Assembly (NCBI RefSeq): GCF_902459565.1
Contig: NZ_CABPSN010000003.1
Coordinates: forward strand, 186,001-250,000
DNA: 64,000 nucleotides
DNA from: Pandoraea aquatica
Lineage (GTDB): Bacteria; Pseudomonadota; Gammaproteobacteria; Burkholderiales; Burkholderiaceae
Direction: 5' to 3'
Positions within the stretch are counted from its first letter, which is position 1. The number at the start of each line of letters is the position of its first letter. Shown here in pieces: positions 38,701 through 45,152 of this stretch. The notes below the pieces were generated by a model. It had not been told where the DNA came from. It searched no databases and saw only the letters and a list, made by a program, of their open reading frames with translations. The translations under genes and the position numbers were made by a program.

Positions 38701-39011
38701 TCGCCTTCCACGCGCAGACGCACGGCGGTGCGCAGGCCGGCCGGCAACGTCTCAAGCCACGAGGGCAGGGACGCGGGGGCTGCGTTTAAACCGGAGACGG
38801 CGTTGGCGAGGGCGTTCGTCGACTGATGAAAGCGTTTGAGTTCGAGCGCGCCGAAGAGGTAGACCGCTGCAATCAGCAGGGCGACGGCGAGCGCGAGGGT
38901 ATTGGTGCCGGCATAGCCGATGGCGATCCAGCCGACGACGGCAAGACCTGCGACAAAGGCAATGAGATCAACGAGGTAGCGTGGCAAACGGGTCATGTTG
39001 TCCGGGTTCAC
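35745..39011 (-). CDS. DUF802 protein: MotA/ZorA-like membrane core with giant repeat tail
   Basis: A 1088-residue protein from the GTG at 39011 (ATG at 38996 is an alternative). Four membrane segments lie near residues 13-32, 34-52, 110-128 and 164-187. The last two read LVGLLVLLGMLGTFLGMAA and GFAFGTSVAGVATSAMLGLL, the TolQ/MotA/ZorA inner-helix pattern. The rest, about 900 residues, is predicted cytoplasmic helix, including about seven 62-residue repeats (roughly 350-785) with the core TFETRSAKLVDDVAARL and VAQTWE. It sits between DUF3348 (overlapping) and the MotB-like gene (ATGA overlap). The layout matches ZorA, a stator with a long tail, but the sequence family is DUF802. Confidence 0.88.
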   Translation of the reverse strand: MNPDNMTRLPRYLVDLIAFVAGLAVVGWIAIGYAGTNTLALAVALLIAAVYLFGALELKRFHQSTNALANAVSGLNAAPASLPSWLETLPAGLRTAVRLRVEGERVGLPGPALTPYLVGLLVLLGMLGTFLGMAATLRGTGIALEGATDLQAIRASLASPVKGLGFAFGTSVAGVATSAMLGLLAALARKERAQVVQSLDARIVTTLRGFSQQHQRETTLQLLQQQATVMPALVDRLQDMMAAMERQSQALGERLVANQDALHAKTDASYAQLTSAMQQYLKDSVATTASAAGAAIRPEVEATMASLARETATWHQTVSSAVQDRMDGLSDRFEATTARVASVWKDSLDAQLRTNESLATDLRSALGDFTQTFETRSVRLVDDVAARLETVTAQVSSAQTGVAQTWESSLATQQRTNDALAENLGAALAHFSQTFETRSAKLVDDVAARLEATTGRVDAAHANVAQTWETSLATQQRTNDALAENVGAALTQFAQTFETRSAKLVDDVAARLDATTGQVNAAHAGIAQTWQTSLTTQQQTNDTLARELSATLAQFTESFETRSASLLGDVITRLDSATGSIATAQTTVAQAWEQALGQQQQSHDTLTQSLGAALERFAQTFEARSSALLADVATKLDAASGNVSGAHERVASAWEQSIGLQKQANDALNTELAAALARFTDTFEQRAAHLIDGVSQRTEGAMHSVSETAAVVSGEWKQVLVAQQSANDALATDLAAALAHFAETFESRASQLLQNVSTQLDSTSSNVAQTWRDAIAEHTRTSERLADGNQELVAATTSAFTEHSASLLQALSAANTAHHDATAERETQRLSVWTETLEGTLSTLRSEWQQVGAQTACQQQAICDTLARTALEMSEQTRANASDTIAEISRLVQTASEAPKAAAEIIGELRQKLSDSMVRDNAMLEERSRLLDTLGTLLDTVKHAGNEQRAAVDELVTTSAQLLERASANLGDAIAAQTEKLTEASAQVTGSVVEIASLGDAFGAAVQSFGESNTQLLEHLQRIEAALDKSMARSDEQLGYYVAQAREVVELSVMSQKQILENLQELAQARSQAAQTAQAGMQPGSVAA
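36677..37966 (-). repeat. Seven imperfect 186-bp direct repeats inside the DUF802 gene
   Basis: These encode seven consecutive 62-residue units, each with a core like FETRSAKLVDDVAARLEATT followed by AQTWE. Units 2 and 3 are the most alike; the last is shortened. The register is kept at both DNA and protein level, so the tail may vary in length by recombination. Confidence 0.85.
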
Positions 39012-39774
39012 TAACGTTTTCGCCGGGAGTCACCGAGGCGAGGGCGGCAATCAGCCCTTCGATCGGTTCCAGGCGGATATCCAGTTCTGCGAGCAAAACG
39101 CTCTGCATATCCCGGTGGAATGTGTCTAGCCAGGTGCCGGCGGGCGCGAGCGGCGGTGCGCCGGGCACGCGCGGGGCCGCCATGGCGGCCTGCTCGGTGT
39201 CGCGCAGACGCACGAAGTGCCCTTCGAGCAGATTCGGCACGCTCGCGAGCAGTGTGCGCTCACGTGCGTCCATCACGCGCTCCATCACGGCGTCGACGCT
39301 GGCGAGGCGCGCGGCGTCCGGCGACATCGTGGCCAGTTGCGCGCGGAGGCGGGTGCGCAGGGCGCTGATCGCCGTGTCCATCGTCTGCTGCGACGTCGCG
39401 TAGCGCTGGCGATACGCCGGAAACTCCGCGAACGAGGCTGCCCGTTGACGCTCGGCAGCGCTCAGTGCGCGGATCTGCCCGCCGGGCGCGGCCGCCAGTC
39501 CGCAATCGCGGGCGATGGCGGCGGCGAGGTCGACGCGCACACGTGCCAGTTCAGCCGCCGGGCTCTGCGCGGCCGAACGCGCGCCGGGCGTTGCCGCCGG
39601 CGGGTTGGCTTTGAGAGCCGACGACAAAGCGATGGCGTCGGTCCAGCCCAGCCACTGGCTCAGACGGTCCGAGAGCGACGGCGCGGCCTCCGGGGGCGCG
39701 AACGAGCTCAGGCGGGCCAGCGAGCGTATGAGTGTTGGGGCGCTGATAACGGGACGCCGGGACACTTGCACCAT
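38968..39774 (-). CDS. DUF3348 protein (first gene of tailed-stator operon)
   Basis: A soluble, mostly helical protein of 268 residues. Segments include APTLIRSLARLSSF at the N-terminus, YRQRYATSQQTMDTAISALRTRLRAQL in the middle, and FHRDMQSVLLAELDIRLEPIEGLI near the end. I recognise it as the DUF3348 partner that precedes DUF802 genes. It overlaps the start of DUF802 by 29-44 bp, so the two are translationally coupled. No enzymatic motif or membrane span. Function unknown. Confidence 0.8.
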   Translation of the reverse strand: MVQVSRRPVISAPTLIRSLARLSSFAPPEAAPSLSDRLSQWLGWTDAIALSSALKANPPAATPGARSAAQSPAAELARVRVDLAAAIARDCGLAAAPGGQIRALSAAERQRAASFAEFPAYRQRYATSQQTMDTAISALRTRLRAQLATMSPDAARLASVDAVMERVMDARERTLLASVPNLLEGHFVRLRDTEQAAMAAPRVPGAPPLAPAGTWLDTFHRDMQSVLLAELDIRLEPIEGLIAALASVTPGENVSEPGQHDPFATLPR

Positions 39775-40013
39775 TCCACTGGGGGGTCGAAAACCCAGCA
39801 GTTTACACTGCGCGCGCCTCGCGTCCCCCGCTGGCTGCCCGGTCGGGGGATTGACGGGCGAGCAAAGCGCCTGAATGCCCTCTGAAACCCCGCCGAAAGC
39901 CCCGCCAGACGCCGACTGTGATTTATCTCAGTTTTCAGGTGCCGACCCGAGGTTTATCTTTCACTCAACCCGCGACAAACGCGAAACAAACGAAACGAAA
40001 CCGGAGGTGTGAA

Positions 40014-40121
40014 ATGGCTGCAATCGGACCGATCTGCGACGTACTGGTGACCGTAGGCACGTGGGCTAGCCGGGCTGCCCCGGTGGCGAAGTTCTTCAAC
40101 GACGTGCTGGCGCTGTTCTGA
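40014..40121 (+). CDS. Micro-ORF 1 of tandem array, 35-aa hydrophobic peptide
   Basis: A 35-residue peptide beginning MAAIGPICDVLVTVGTW and ending KFFNDVLALF. It has a single Cys at position 8, one Arg, one Lys and two Asp, so net charge is near zero, and its pattern suggests an amphipathic or membrane-active helix. The GGAGGTG Shine-Dalgarno sequence lies 6 nt before the ATG, after a C/A-rich unstructured leader. The next two ORFs are nearly identical. I know of no named family. Confidence 0.75.
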   Translation: MAAIGPICDVLVTVGTWASRAAPVAKFFNDVLALF

Positions 40122-40170
40122 AACTTCCTGCGACTGACGCAAGACAACCTAACAAAACTGGAGGTGTGAA

Positions 40171-40278
40171 ATGGCTGCAATCGGACCGATCTGCGACGCA
40201 CTGGTGACCGTAGGCACGTGGGCTAGCCGGGCTGCCCCGGTGGCGAAGTTCTTCAACGACGTGCTGGCGCTGTTCTGA
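40171..40278 (+). CDS. Micro-ORF 2 of tandem array
   Basis: 35 residues, identical to copy 1 except Val10 to Ala. Same GGAGGTGTGA ribosome binding site. It starts exactly 157 bp after copy 1; the 49-bp spacer is nearly the same as that between copies 2 and 3. Confidence 0.75.
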   Translation: MAAIGPICDALVTVGTWASRAAPVAKFFNDVLALF

Positions 40279-40327
40279 AATTTCCTGCGACTGACGCAAG
40301 ACAACCAAACAAAACTGGAGGTGTGAA

Positions 40328-40435
40328 ATGGCTGCAATCGGACCGATCTGCGACGCACTGGTGACCGTAGGCACGTGGGCCAGCCGGGCTGCCCCGGTGG
40401 CGAAGTTCTTCAACGACGTGCTGGCGCTGTTCTGA
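40328..40435 (+). CDS. Micro-ORF 3 of tandem array
   Basis: 35 residues with the same protein sequence as copy 2; one silent difference is seen (GCTAGC versus GCCAGC). It starts 157 bp after copy 2 with the same ribosome binding site. Keeping the protein constant while the DNA changes is a sign of a translated gene. Confidence 0.75.
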   Translation: MAAIGPICDALVTVGTWASRAAPVAKFFNDVLALF

Positions 40436-40484
40436 GAATTCCCGCGACTAACGCAAAACAACGAAACAAAACTGGAGGTGTGAC

Positions 40485-40595
40485 ATGCCCGCAATCGGAC
40501 TCATCTGCGACGGACTGGTCATGATCGGAAGCTGGGCACGTGCTGCGGCACCTGTCGCCAAGTTTCTCGCCGACACGGTCAATATCTTCATGTAA
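40485..40595 (+). CDS. Micro-ORF 4 of tandem array, diverged
   Basis: A 36-residue peptide beginning MPAIGLICDGLVMIGSWA and ending KFLADTVNIFM. It starts 157 bp after copy 3 with GGAGGTGTGAC before the ATG. The DNA is clearly diverged, yet AIG, ICD, LV, W, AAPVAKF and the C-terminal hydrophobic end are kept. This argues for selection on the peptide. Confidence 0.75.
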   Translation: MPAIGLICDGLVMIGSWARAAAPVAKFLADTVNIFM

Positions 40596-40640
40596 GGCGC
40601 GCTCGGCGCAACGCAAGCCATCAAGAGCAGGAGGTGTGAG

Positions 40641-40718
40641 ATGTCTGCACTCGTTTGGGGCAGCGATTCCGAGCCTCTCCGCAACTTCTTCTCGGACTTC
40701 GCTGCCACCGTCTTCTGA
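40641..40718 (+). CDS. Micro-ORF 5 of tandem array, shortest
   Basis: A 25-residue peptide (starts MSALVWGSDSEPLRN, ends FAATVF) behind the same GGAGGTGTGAG ribosome binding site. It lacks the Cys and the middle block but keeps a C-terminal FF.DF hydrophobic end. It is convergent with the MFS gene, whose stop is 7 bp away. Weaker than copies 1-4 as a gene. Confidence 0.55.
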   Translation: MSALVWGSDSEPLRNFFSDFAATVF

Positions 40719-40724
40719 TTCAGT

Positions 40725-41933
40725 TCAGGTCGTCGAGCAGGCAGTTTCGGGGGCTTGTGCGAGACCCGACCGAAGGTAAGGCAACAAACTGGCAAGACCG
40801 ACGGCGGCCATCGCGGCACCGATCCACAACGGCGCGCGCATGCTGTAGCCCGCATCGATCGCGGCACCACCGGCCCACGTCCCGAAGGCGAGGCCCGCAG
40901 TAATCACCGACGTATGCATCGTATTGACGAGCGGCCCCGGCGCTGCGGCGCGCATGACTCGCGCGACCATTGCCGGATTGAGCGAAACGCCCGTCAGGCC
41001 GATGGCGGCAAACGCAGCGATGCCGACCGGCGTCAGTTCGGCCCAAAGCGCAAAGCTGATCAGGGCGAGTGCGAGCACTGACAAACCGGCGACCAACACG
41101 GTGAGCGTGTGACGGTCGGCGAAGCGTCCGACGACGGCGTTGCCGATGATGTTCGCAATGCCGTACATCGCGAGCAGATTCGGAATCGAGGTGGCTGACA
41201 CACCGGCCACATTCAAAAAGATCGGCGAGAAATAGCTGAACGCGGCGAACGTCGCGCCGATGATCAACCCGCTGGTCGCAAACGCGGCCCACAGCGGACG
41301 ATTCAGCAACGAACGGAATTCGGCAGACAGGCTGACGACTTCAGCGTTGGCCCCATCTTGCTTATGGTCGGCCGGTGCCCACAGCGCAATCGCGACGGTG
41401 CACAGTGCAGCGAGTACCGCGACGAGCCAGAAGCTGGCACGCCAGCCGTAGTGTTGTTCGATGAAGGCGGTGAGCGGCACACCGACCACGGGCGAGAACA
41501 TCAGGCCGCCGAGCACGAAGGAGGCGGCGCGTCCGCGCACCGACGGCGCGACCAGATCGGCGCAGAGCGTGAGGGCGACACCGAACGTTGCCGAGCTGGC
41601 CACGCCCATGATGATTCGCGCGACGGCCATCATTTCATAGCGGGTCGACATGGCGGCGAGTATGCCGCCGGCGACGTTGATCGAGAGCAGCCAGATGAGG
41701 GCGCGCTTATGCGGCGTGCGCAGCGCGAGCAACACGGCGGTGAGTACCGGACCGCCGATGGTCATGCCGAGGGCATACAGCGAGATCAGATTACCGATCT
41801 TGCCGATGCCGACGTTCATCGCGTCGGCCAGTGCGGGCATCATCCCGGCGACCATGAACTCGGCCGTGGTCATGGCGAAGACGGTGAGTCCTAACAAGTA
41901 GACGACGGGTGGCATTGCGGATTTTTGCGTCAT
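40725..41933 (-). CDS. MFS transporter (AraJ/EmrD-like sugar or drug efflux)
   Basis: A 402-residue major facilitator with 12 hydrophobic segments. It opens PPVVYLLGLTVFAMTTAEFMVAGMMPALA, typical of the AraJ/NepI branch, and has LRTPHKRALIWLL at the loop 2-3 position and GGLMFSPVVGVPLTAFI. The frame stays open to 42173; I choose the ATG at 41933, with 41954 an alternative. A TetR gene lies just upstream in the same direction and probably controls it. Substrate unknown. Confidence 0.9.
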   Translation of the reverse strand: MTQKSAMPPVVYLLGLTVFAMTTAEFMVAGMMPALADAMNVGIGKIGNLISLYALGMTIGGPVLTAVLLALRTPHKRALIWLLSINVAGGILAAMSTRYEMMAVARIIMGVASSATFGVALTLCADLVAPSVRGRAASFVLGGLMFSPVVGVPLTAFIEQHYGWRASFWLVAVLAALCTVAIALWAPADHKQDGANAEVVSLSAEFRSLLNRPLWAAFATSGLIIGATFAAFSYFSPIFLNVAGVSATSIPNLLAMYGIANIIGNAVVGRFADRHTLTVLVAGLSVLALALISFALWAELTPVGIAAFAAIGLTGVSLNPAMVARVMRAAAPGPLVNTMHTSVITAGLAFGTWAGGAAIDAGYSMRAPLWIGAAMAAVGLASLLPYLRSGLAQAPETACSTT

Positions 41934-42063
41934 ATTCTTTAACGTGCATTCCATATTCGCGGGAGGAATAACGACCCGCGAGGGGGTGAGTCGATTGTCG
42001 GGTGTTGTGGGTGACGTACTGCGCGAGAAAGTGTTGGGTGTGCGGACTGAATGCGGTCGTCCG

Positions 42064-42645
42064 TCAGAGCTGAGCCAATATGCCTTCCATGATGCCTTCG
42101 AGGAATGCGCGGTCGCAGACGGTGCGTCCCAGTGCGCGCAAACCGTAGTAGCTCGACAGGAACGTCCGGGCAATGACGACGGGGGAACGTTCAGCGGAGA
42201 GTTCGCCGTTGTGTTGCCCGACGGCGATCAGATGCACGAGGACCTGTTCGAAGCGGACGAAGTAAGCCTGGCTGATCTGGCGGACGCGTTCGTCCTTGGC
42301 ACCGCGCTCGAAGGCTGCGAACAGGGACATGCAGCCGCGTTGTTTCTCGGGATCGAGATCGTCGTCGATGCCCCATTGCATGAGCGTGCGCAGGCGATCC
42401 TTGACGGGGCCGGTGCCGTTGATAATGTCGACTTGCTTCTGAAGACCGAGCGTCTGATAGCGCTCAAGGGCTTCGTGATAGAGATTGAGCTTGCTGCCGA
42501 AGGCGTTGTAGAGGCTGCCGCGTCCGAGGCCGGTGCATTCGACGAGCGCTTGCGCGGAGGTGCCTTCATAGCCGTTCGTCCAGAAGACGTCCATGGCGGC
42601 GTCGATGACGGCGGCGTCATCGAATTCTCTGGGTCTTCCGCTCAT
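42064..42645 (-). CDS. TetR/AcrR family transcriptional regulator
   Basis: A 193-residue regulator with the HTH near residues 25-60 (TSAQALVECTGLGRGSLYNAFGSKLNLYHEAL), the branch known for QacR/YxaF-type repressors with a C-terminal TetR_C domain. It starts MSGRPREFDD; a start 5 codons upstream is possible. It lies 130 bp upstream of the MFS gene in the same orientation, and probably represses both. Confidence 0.93.
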   Translation of the reverse strand: MSGRPREFDDAAVIDAAMDVFWTNGYEGTSAQALVECTGLGRGSLYNAFGSKLNLYHEALERYQTLGLQKQVDIINGTGPVKDRLRTLMQWGIDDDLDPEKQRGCMSLFAAFERGAKDERVRQISQAYFVRFEQVLVHLIAVGQHNGELSAERSPVVIARTFLSSYYGLRALGRTVCDRAFLEGIMEGILAQL

Positions 42646-42811
42646 GATGGACCTCGTCATTCTGGAGGGATGGAAATAGCCGGTGCCACGAGGTACCAGT
42701 CTGATGGCGTGACTATAGGCGATTTTTTACCATTCGTTCAAATAACCGGATGTCGGTTGTGGATTTGGGCGGATGGTGGGGAGACAGTGACGGCGAGCGA
42801 CGTCAGAAAAC

Positions 42812-42837
42812 AAAAAAGCCGTCACAAGGACGGCTTT
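42812..42837 (-). terminator. Terminator downstream of tRNA-Gly
   Basis: Read leftward, AAAGCCGTC-CTTGT-GACGGCTTT followed by a T-run, 14 bp after the tRNA CCA end. Confidence 0.85.
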
Positions 42838-42850
42838 CTCAAAAATTCTC

Positions 42851-42924
42851 TGGAGCGGGCGATGGGAATCGAACCCACGGCTCTAGCTTGGGAAGCTAGG
42901 GTATTACCATTATACGACGCCCGC
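42851..42924 (-). tRNA. tRNA-Gly (anticodon CCC), island integration target
   Basis: A full cloverleaf on the minus strand. The acceptor stem is GCGGGCG / CGCCCGC, the anticodon stem CTAGC / GCTAG encloses TTCCCAA (anticodon CCC), and the T arm has GTTCGATTC. The CCA end is encoded at 42851-42853. The 5' half (42886-42924) is repeated exactly at 61158-61196, so the gene was rebuilt by island insertion. Confidence 0.95.
42886..42924. repeat. Left attachment site (attL), 39-bp direct repeat
   Basis: Identical to 61158-61196. It covers tRNA positions 1-39, from the 5' end through the anticodon loop; the adjoining bases differ on both sides. Confidence 0.95.
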
Positions 42925-42934
42925 GAAGAGTGGC

Positions 42935-42964
42935 ATTTTACGCGGGGTTTGGGGATTTTGGCAA
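42935..42964 (-). promoter_or_regulatory. Island-borne promoter of tRNA-Gly
   Basis: Read leftward: TTGCCA, an 18-bp spacer, TAAAAT, then 10 bp to the mature tRNA 5' end. It lies inside the island, replacing the original promoter now at the right end. Confidence 0.65.
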
Positions 42965-43105
42965 TCGTGGGATCTGGTAGCTGGCGTGAAAAGTGTATCC
43001 ACTCGGGATGAGGTTGGTGGCGTCGCTGCGGGCGTGACGCGTCACCGGCTGTAGGAGGCTCAGGTATTCTTGCGGTTCCAATGAAAAGACAAGGAGCTGC
43101 TGTCT

Positions 43106-44710
43106 GTGACGAACGAACCCCACATCGACACCGGTAACCTGCTCACAATATTAGGAGTTATTGCGGCGGTTTGGGCAATCATTCCTGCCAATAGCCGACT
43201 CCGATTTAGATTGAGCGTGACATGGCCAGACTGGGGCGTCGTCATCGCGGCGTTCCTGTCGGTGCATTATCTGGTTTTCGAGAAAGCGCTGCGTGAGGTC
43301 GGGCTCTATCATAGCTTCGGGCCGTGGAGATGGGGCCTAGACTCCGGGAGCGCCGTCTACCTCATTCTGCTTGCAGTAGGTATCTACCTTCTGGTTCGTG
43401 CACGCTCACCCAAATTGGCTAAACAAAACGTCGAAATATTCAGCAAGCTGGTCGACAGCCTTCTGCTGACCAAGCGATACGACGAGCTCGTTTCTCTCGT
43501 CGAGCCACAACTGCCGAAGTTACTCAGGCTAAGTCAGCGCCGCCCACCGTTGGCGAGGATGGCGTCACGAATGAGGCCCAAACCCATCATCGACATCGAA
43601 GCAATTCTGCGCGGAGCACCTCGTCGCCGCGAGTCGGCCGTCAAACGTTACATCCGGTCGGCGCTAGGTGCATTCGAAGAGAAAATCATGGCACGTAATC
43701 GTGCTGGTCGGTACGCGAAGGAAATCATCAAGAGCATTTCCACTTCCCCTGCGCTCGTGGCTCACCTTGCGGTGGTACATCCTTATTTTTGCCTGAGGCT
43801 GCTAGGGCGCCCCGAGGCCGTACGTGAAGAATTCATCGATCTATTCGTGAGCGCGCTACTGTCTGATCGAAACAGCCGAATATTCGTTGAGTTAAAAAAC
43901 AACCAGAATTTGAATGGTGCTCATCGTCTCTCCTTACCAGAATCGAATCGCATCCTGTGCTTTTTCTTCAAGGACGTATCTGTCGCGGCCCAACATGGGT
44001 TGTATCGGGCGATCGGCGAGGCTGTGTGTATGAGGCTGGACGAAGACGATCGAATGGCTGCGTTGTACAACCGCTCATTGGGATACTACGCCGACGTGGG
44101 GAAATATCACTGTCCGGTGCATGCCGGAATCAAGCTCTTTGAGATCATGATTCACGAGGGTATTCATCAGGGGCAGCAAGATCACCTGTGGCTCTTCTAC
44201 TTCACCCACTTTACGGAGAAGATTCTCGATCAGATGCGTCATCGCACACAGGAAGATGAGTATCACGAATGGCCTACACCTTTCTATTACCTGTTGTACG
44301 AGATCATTTCTATTACTTCAAATTGGATCGAGGATTGCACGAACGTCAAGGTTGAAGATATTCCTTCGGCGAAGCGTGAGGAGGACGGGTTCGATGTATT
44401 TTATATATCGAAGCAGGCAACTATTGCTCTCGGAACGATCATGCAGGACATCGTTCAATCACCGAAGTTGACGGATCAGTTCAAGACGTATGCGCTGGAG
44501 ATCGCGCTGCGACGTTTTCTGCGTATTGCGAATAAGCCACGAGCGGCCGAGGTTGCGAACGACTTCACCACGGCCCTTATCGTTGGGGCTCATTTGTCGA
44601 CTAAGATCGAGTATCGCCGCGCCCTCAAAGGAGTGTTTGACAAACTCGATCATGTGCTTAGACATCAGTTGCCGACGTTCGAGAAGGCCCTTACCGATTC
44701 TCTCCAGTGA
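43106..44710 (+). CDS. Unknown membrane-anchored helical protein
   Basis: A 534-residue protein that I do not recognise. The GTG start follows AAGGAG. Three N-terminal hydrophobic segments (about 12-28, 44-58 and 86-102) anchor a large cytoplasmic, mostly helical domain with basic patches near residues 145-215. One HEGIH stretch (H350-H354) matches the HExxH zinc-protease pattern by spelling, but its surroundings are not protease-like. It is the first gene of the island and convergent with a small XRE-like regulator. Membrane anchor plus unknown soluble domain would fit a defence effector, but nothing proves that. Confidence 0.75.
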   Translation: MTNEPHIDTGNLLTILGVIAAVWAIIPANSRLRFRLSVTWPDWGVVIAAFLSVHYLVFEKALREVGLYHSFGPWRWGLDSGSAVYLILLAVGIYLLVRARSPKLAKQNVEIFSKLVDSLLLTKRYDELVSLVEPQLPKLLRLSQRRPPLARMASRMRPKPIIDIEAILRGAPRRRESAVKRYIRSALGAFEEKIMARNRAGRYAKEIIKSISTSPALVAHLAVVHPYFCLRLLGRPEAVREEFIDLFVSALLSDRNSRIFVELKNNQNLNGAHRLSLPESNRILCFFFKDVSVAAQHGLYRAIGEAVCMRLDEDDRMAALYNRSLGYYADVGKYHCPVHAGIKLFEIMIHEGIHQGQQDHLWLFYFTHFTEKILDQMRHRTQEDEYHEWPTPFYYLLYEIISITSNWIEDCTNVKVEDIPSAKREEDGFDVFYISKQATIALGTIMQDIVQSPKLTDQFKTYALEIALRRFLRIANKPRAAEVANDFTTALIVGAHLSTKIEYRRALKGVFDKLDHVLRHQLPTFEKALTDSLQ

Positions 44711-44730
44711 TACACATCGACGCGACGTGC

Positions 44731-44988
44731 TCAGCTACGCGCAGTGGATAACCAGATGCGTTGTTGGTACAGGTTGACTAGTTCAACAATATCGATCCCA
44801 AGAGCGTCCGCGATATCAACGAGTTCGGGTAGGTCGAGACGGTACTCGCCGGACTCGTACTCGATGACGAACGACTCGGGCCTATTGAGGTGCGACGCGA
44901 GTTCTGCGGTCGTGAGATGCTTGGCGTGACGGGAGTGAATGAGGATTTCGCCAAGGATAGCAAGTTGGTGCGTGTGATGGATGGTCAT
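44731..44988 (-). CDS. Small XRE-type helix-turn-helix protein
   Basis: An 85-residue protein with an HTH_XRE domain (TTAELASHLNRPESFVIEYESGEYRLDLPELVDIADALG). It is related to the protein at 48340 and to the decayed copy at 46041. Its stop lies 20 bp from the stop of the convergent membrane-protein gene. A regulator of a neighbour is likely. Confidence 0.85.
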   Translation of the reverse strand: MTIHHTHQLAILGEILIHSRHAKHLTTAELASHLNRPESFVIEYESGEYRLDLPELVDIADALGIDIVELVNLYQQRIWLSTARS

Positions 44989-45152
44989 TGGGTACGATCT
45001 CCGTGATGGTGATCGTACCGTCCGGCATCTCGGTTACAGACGCAACGAGACGTCGGTTGCAACCGGCCTTGAACGGACATTCGTCCTATCCGAAATTTGT
45101 GACGCGGAGGGAATAGGAGATGTCATGATGGCAAACAATCGGGGTACCGAAG

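Larger units (their letters stand above)
40004..40484 (+). repeat. Tandem 157-bp repeat carrying the micro-ORFs
   Basis: Three near-identical 157-bp units start at ATGs 40014, 40171 and 40328, and a diverged fourth starts at 40485. Each unit is one ORF of 108-111 bp plus a spacer of about 49 bp that ends in the ribosome binding site. Confidence 0.9.

Noticed and set aside
35766-38789. Several long rightward frames opposite DUF802
   Set aside because: Shadow frames mirroring its 186-bp repeats; no start signals or natural composition.
34200-39774. Calling the operon Zorya outright
   Set aside because: ZorC/ZorD/ZorE are absent and the families are DUF802/DUF3348/DUF2894; only the motor architecture is alike.
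40004-40484. 157-bp tandem repeats as a CRISPR array
   Set aside because: Repeats are long, contain ORFs with ribosome binding sites, and have no unique spacers; no cas genes nearby.
44153-44167. HExxH metalloprotease motif in the 534-aa membrane protein
   Set aside because: HEGIH matches by spelling only; no third zinc ligand or hydrophobic protease context is evident.
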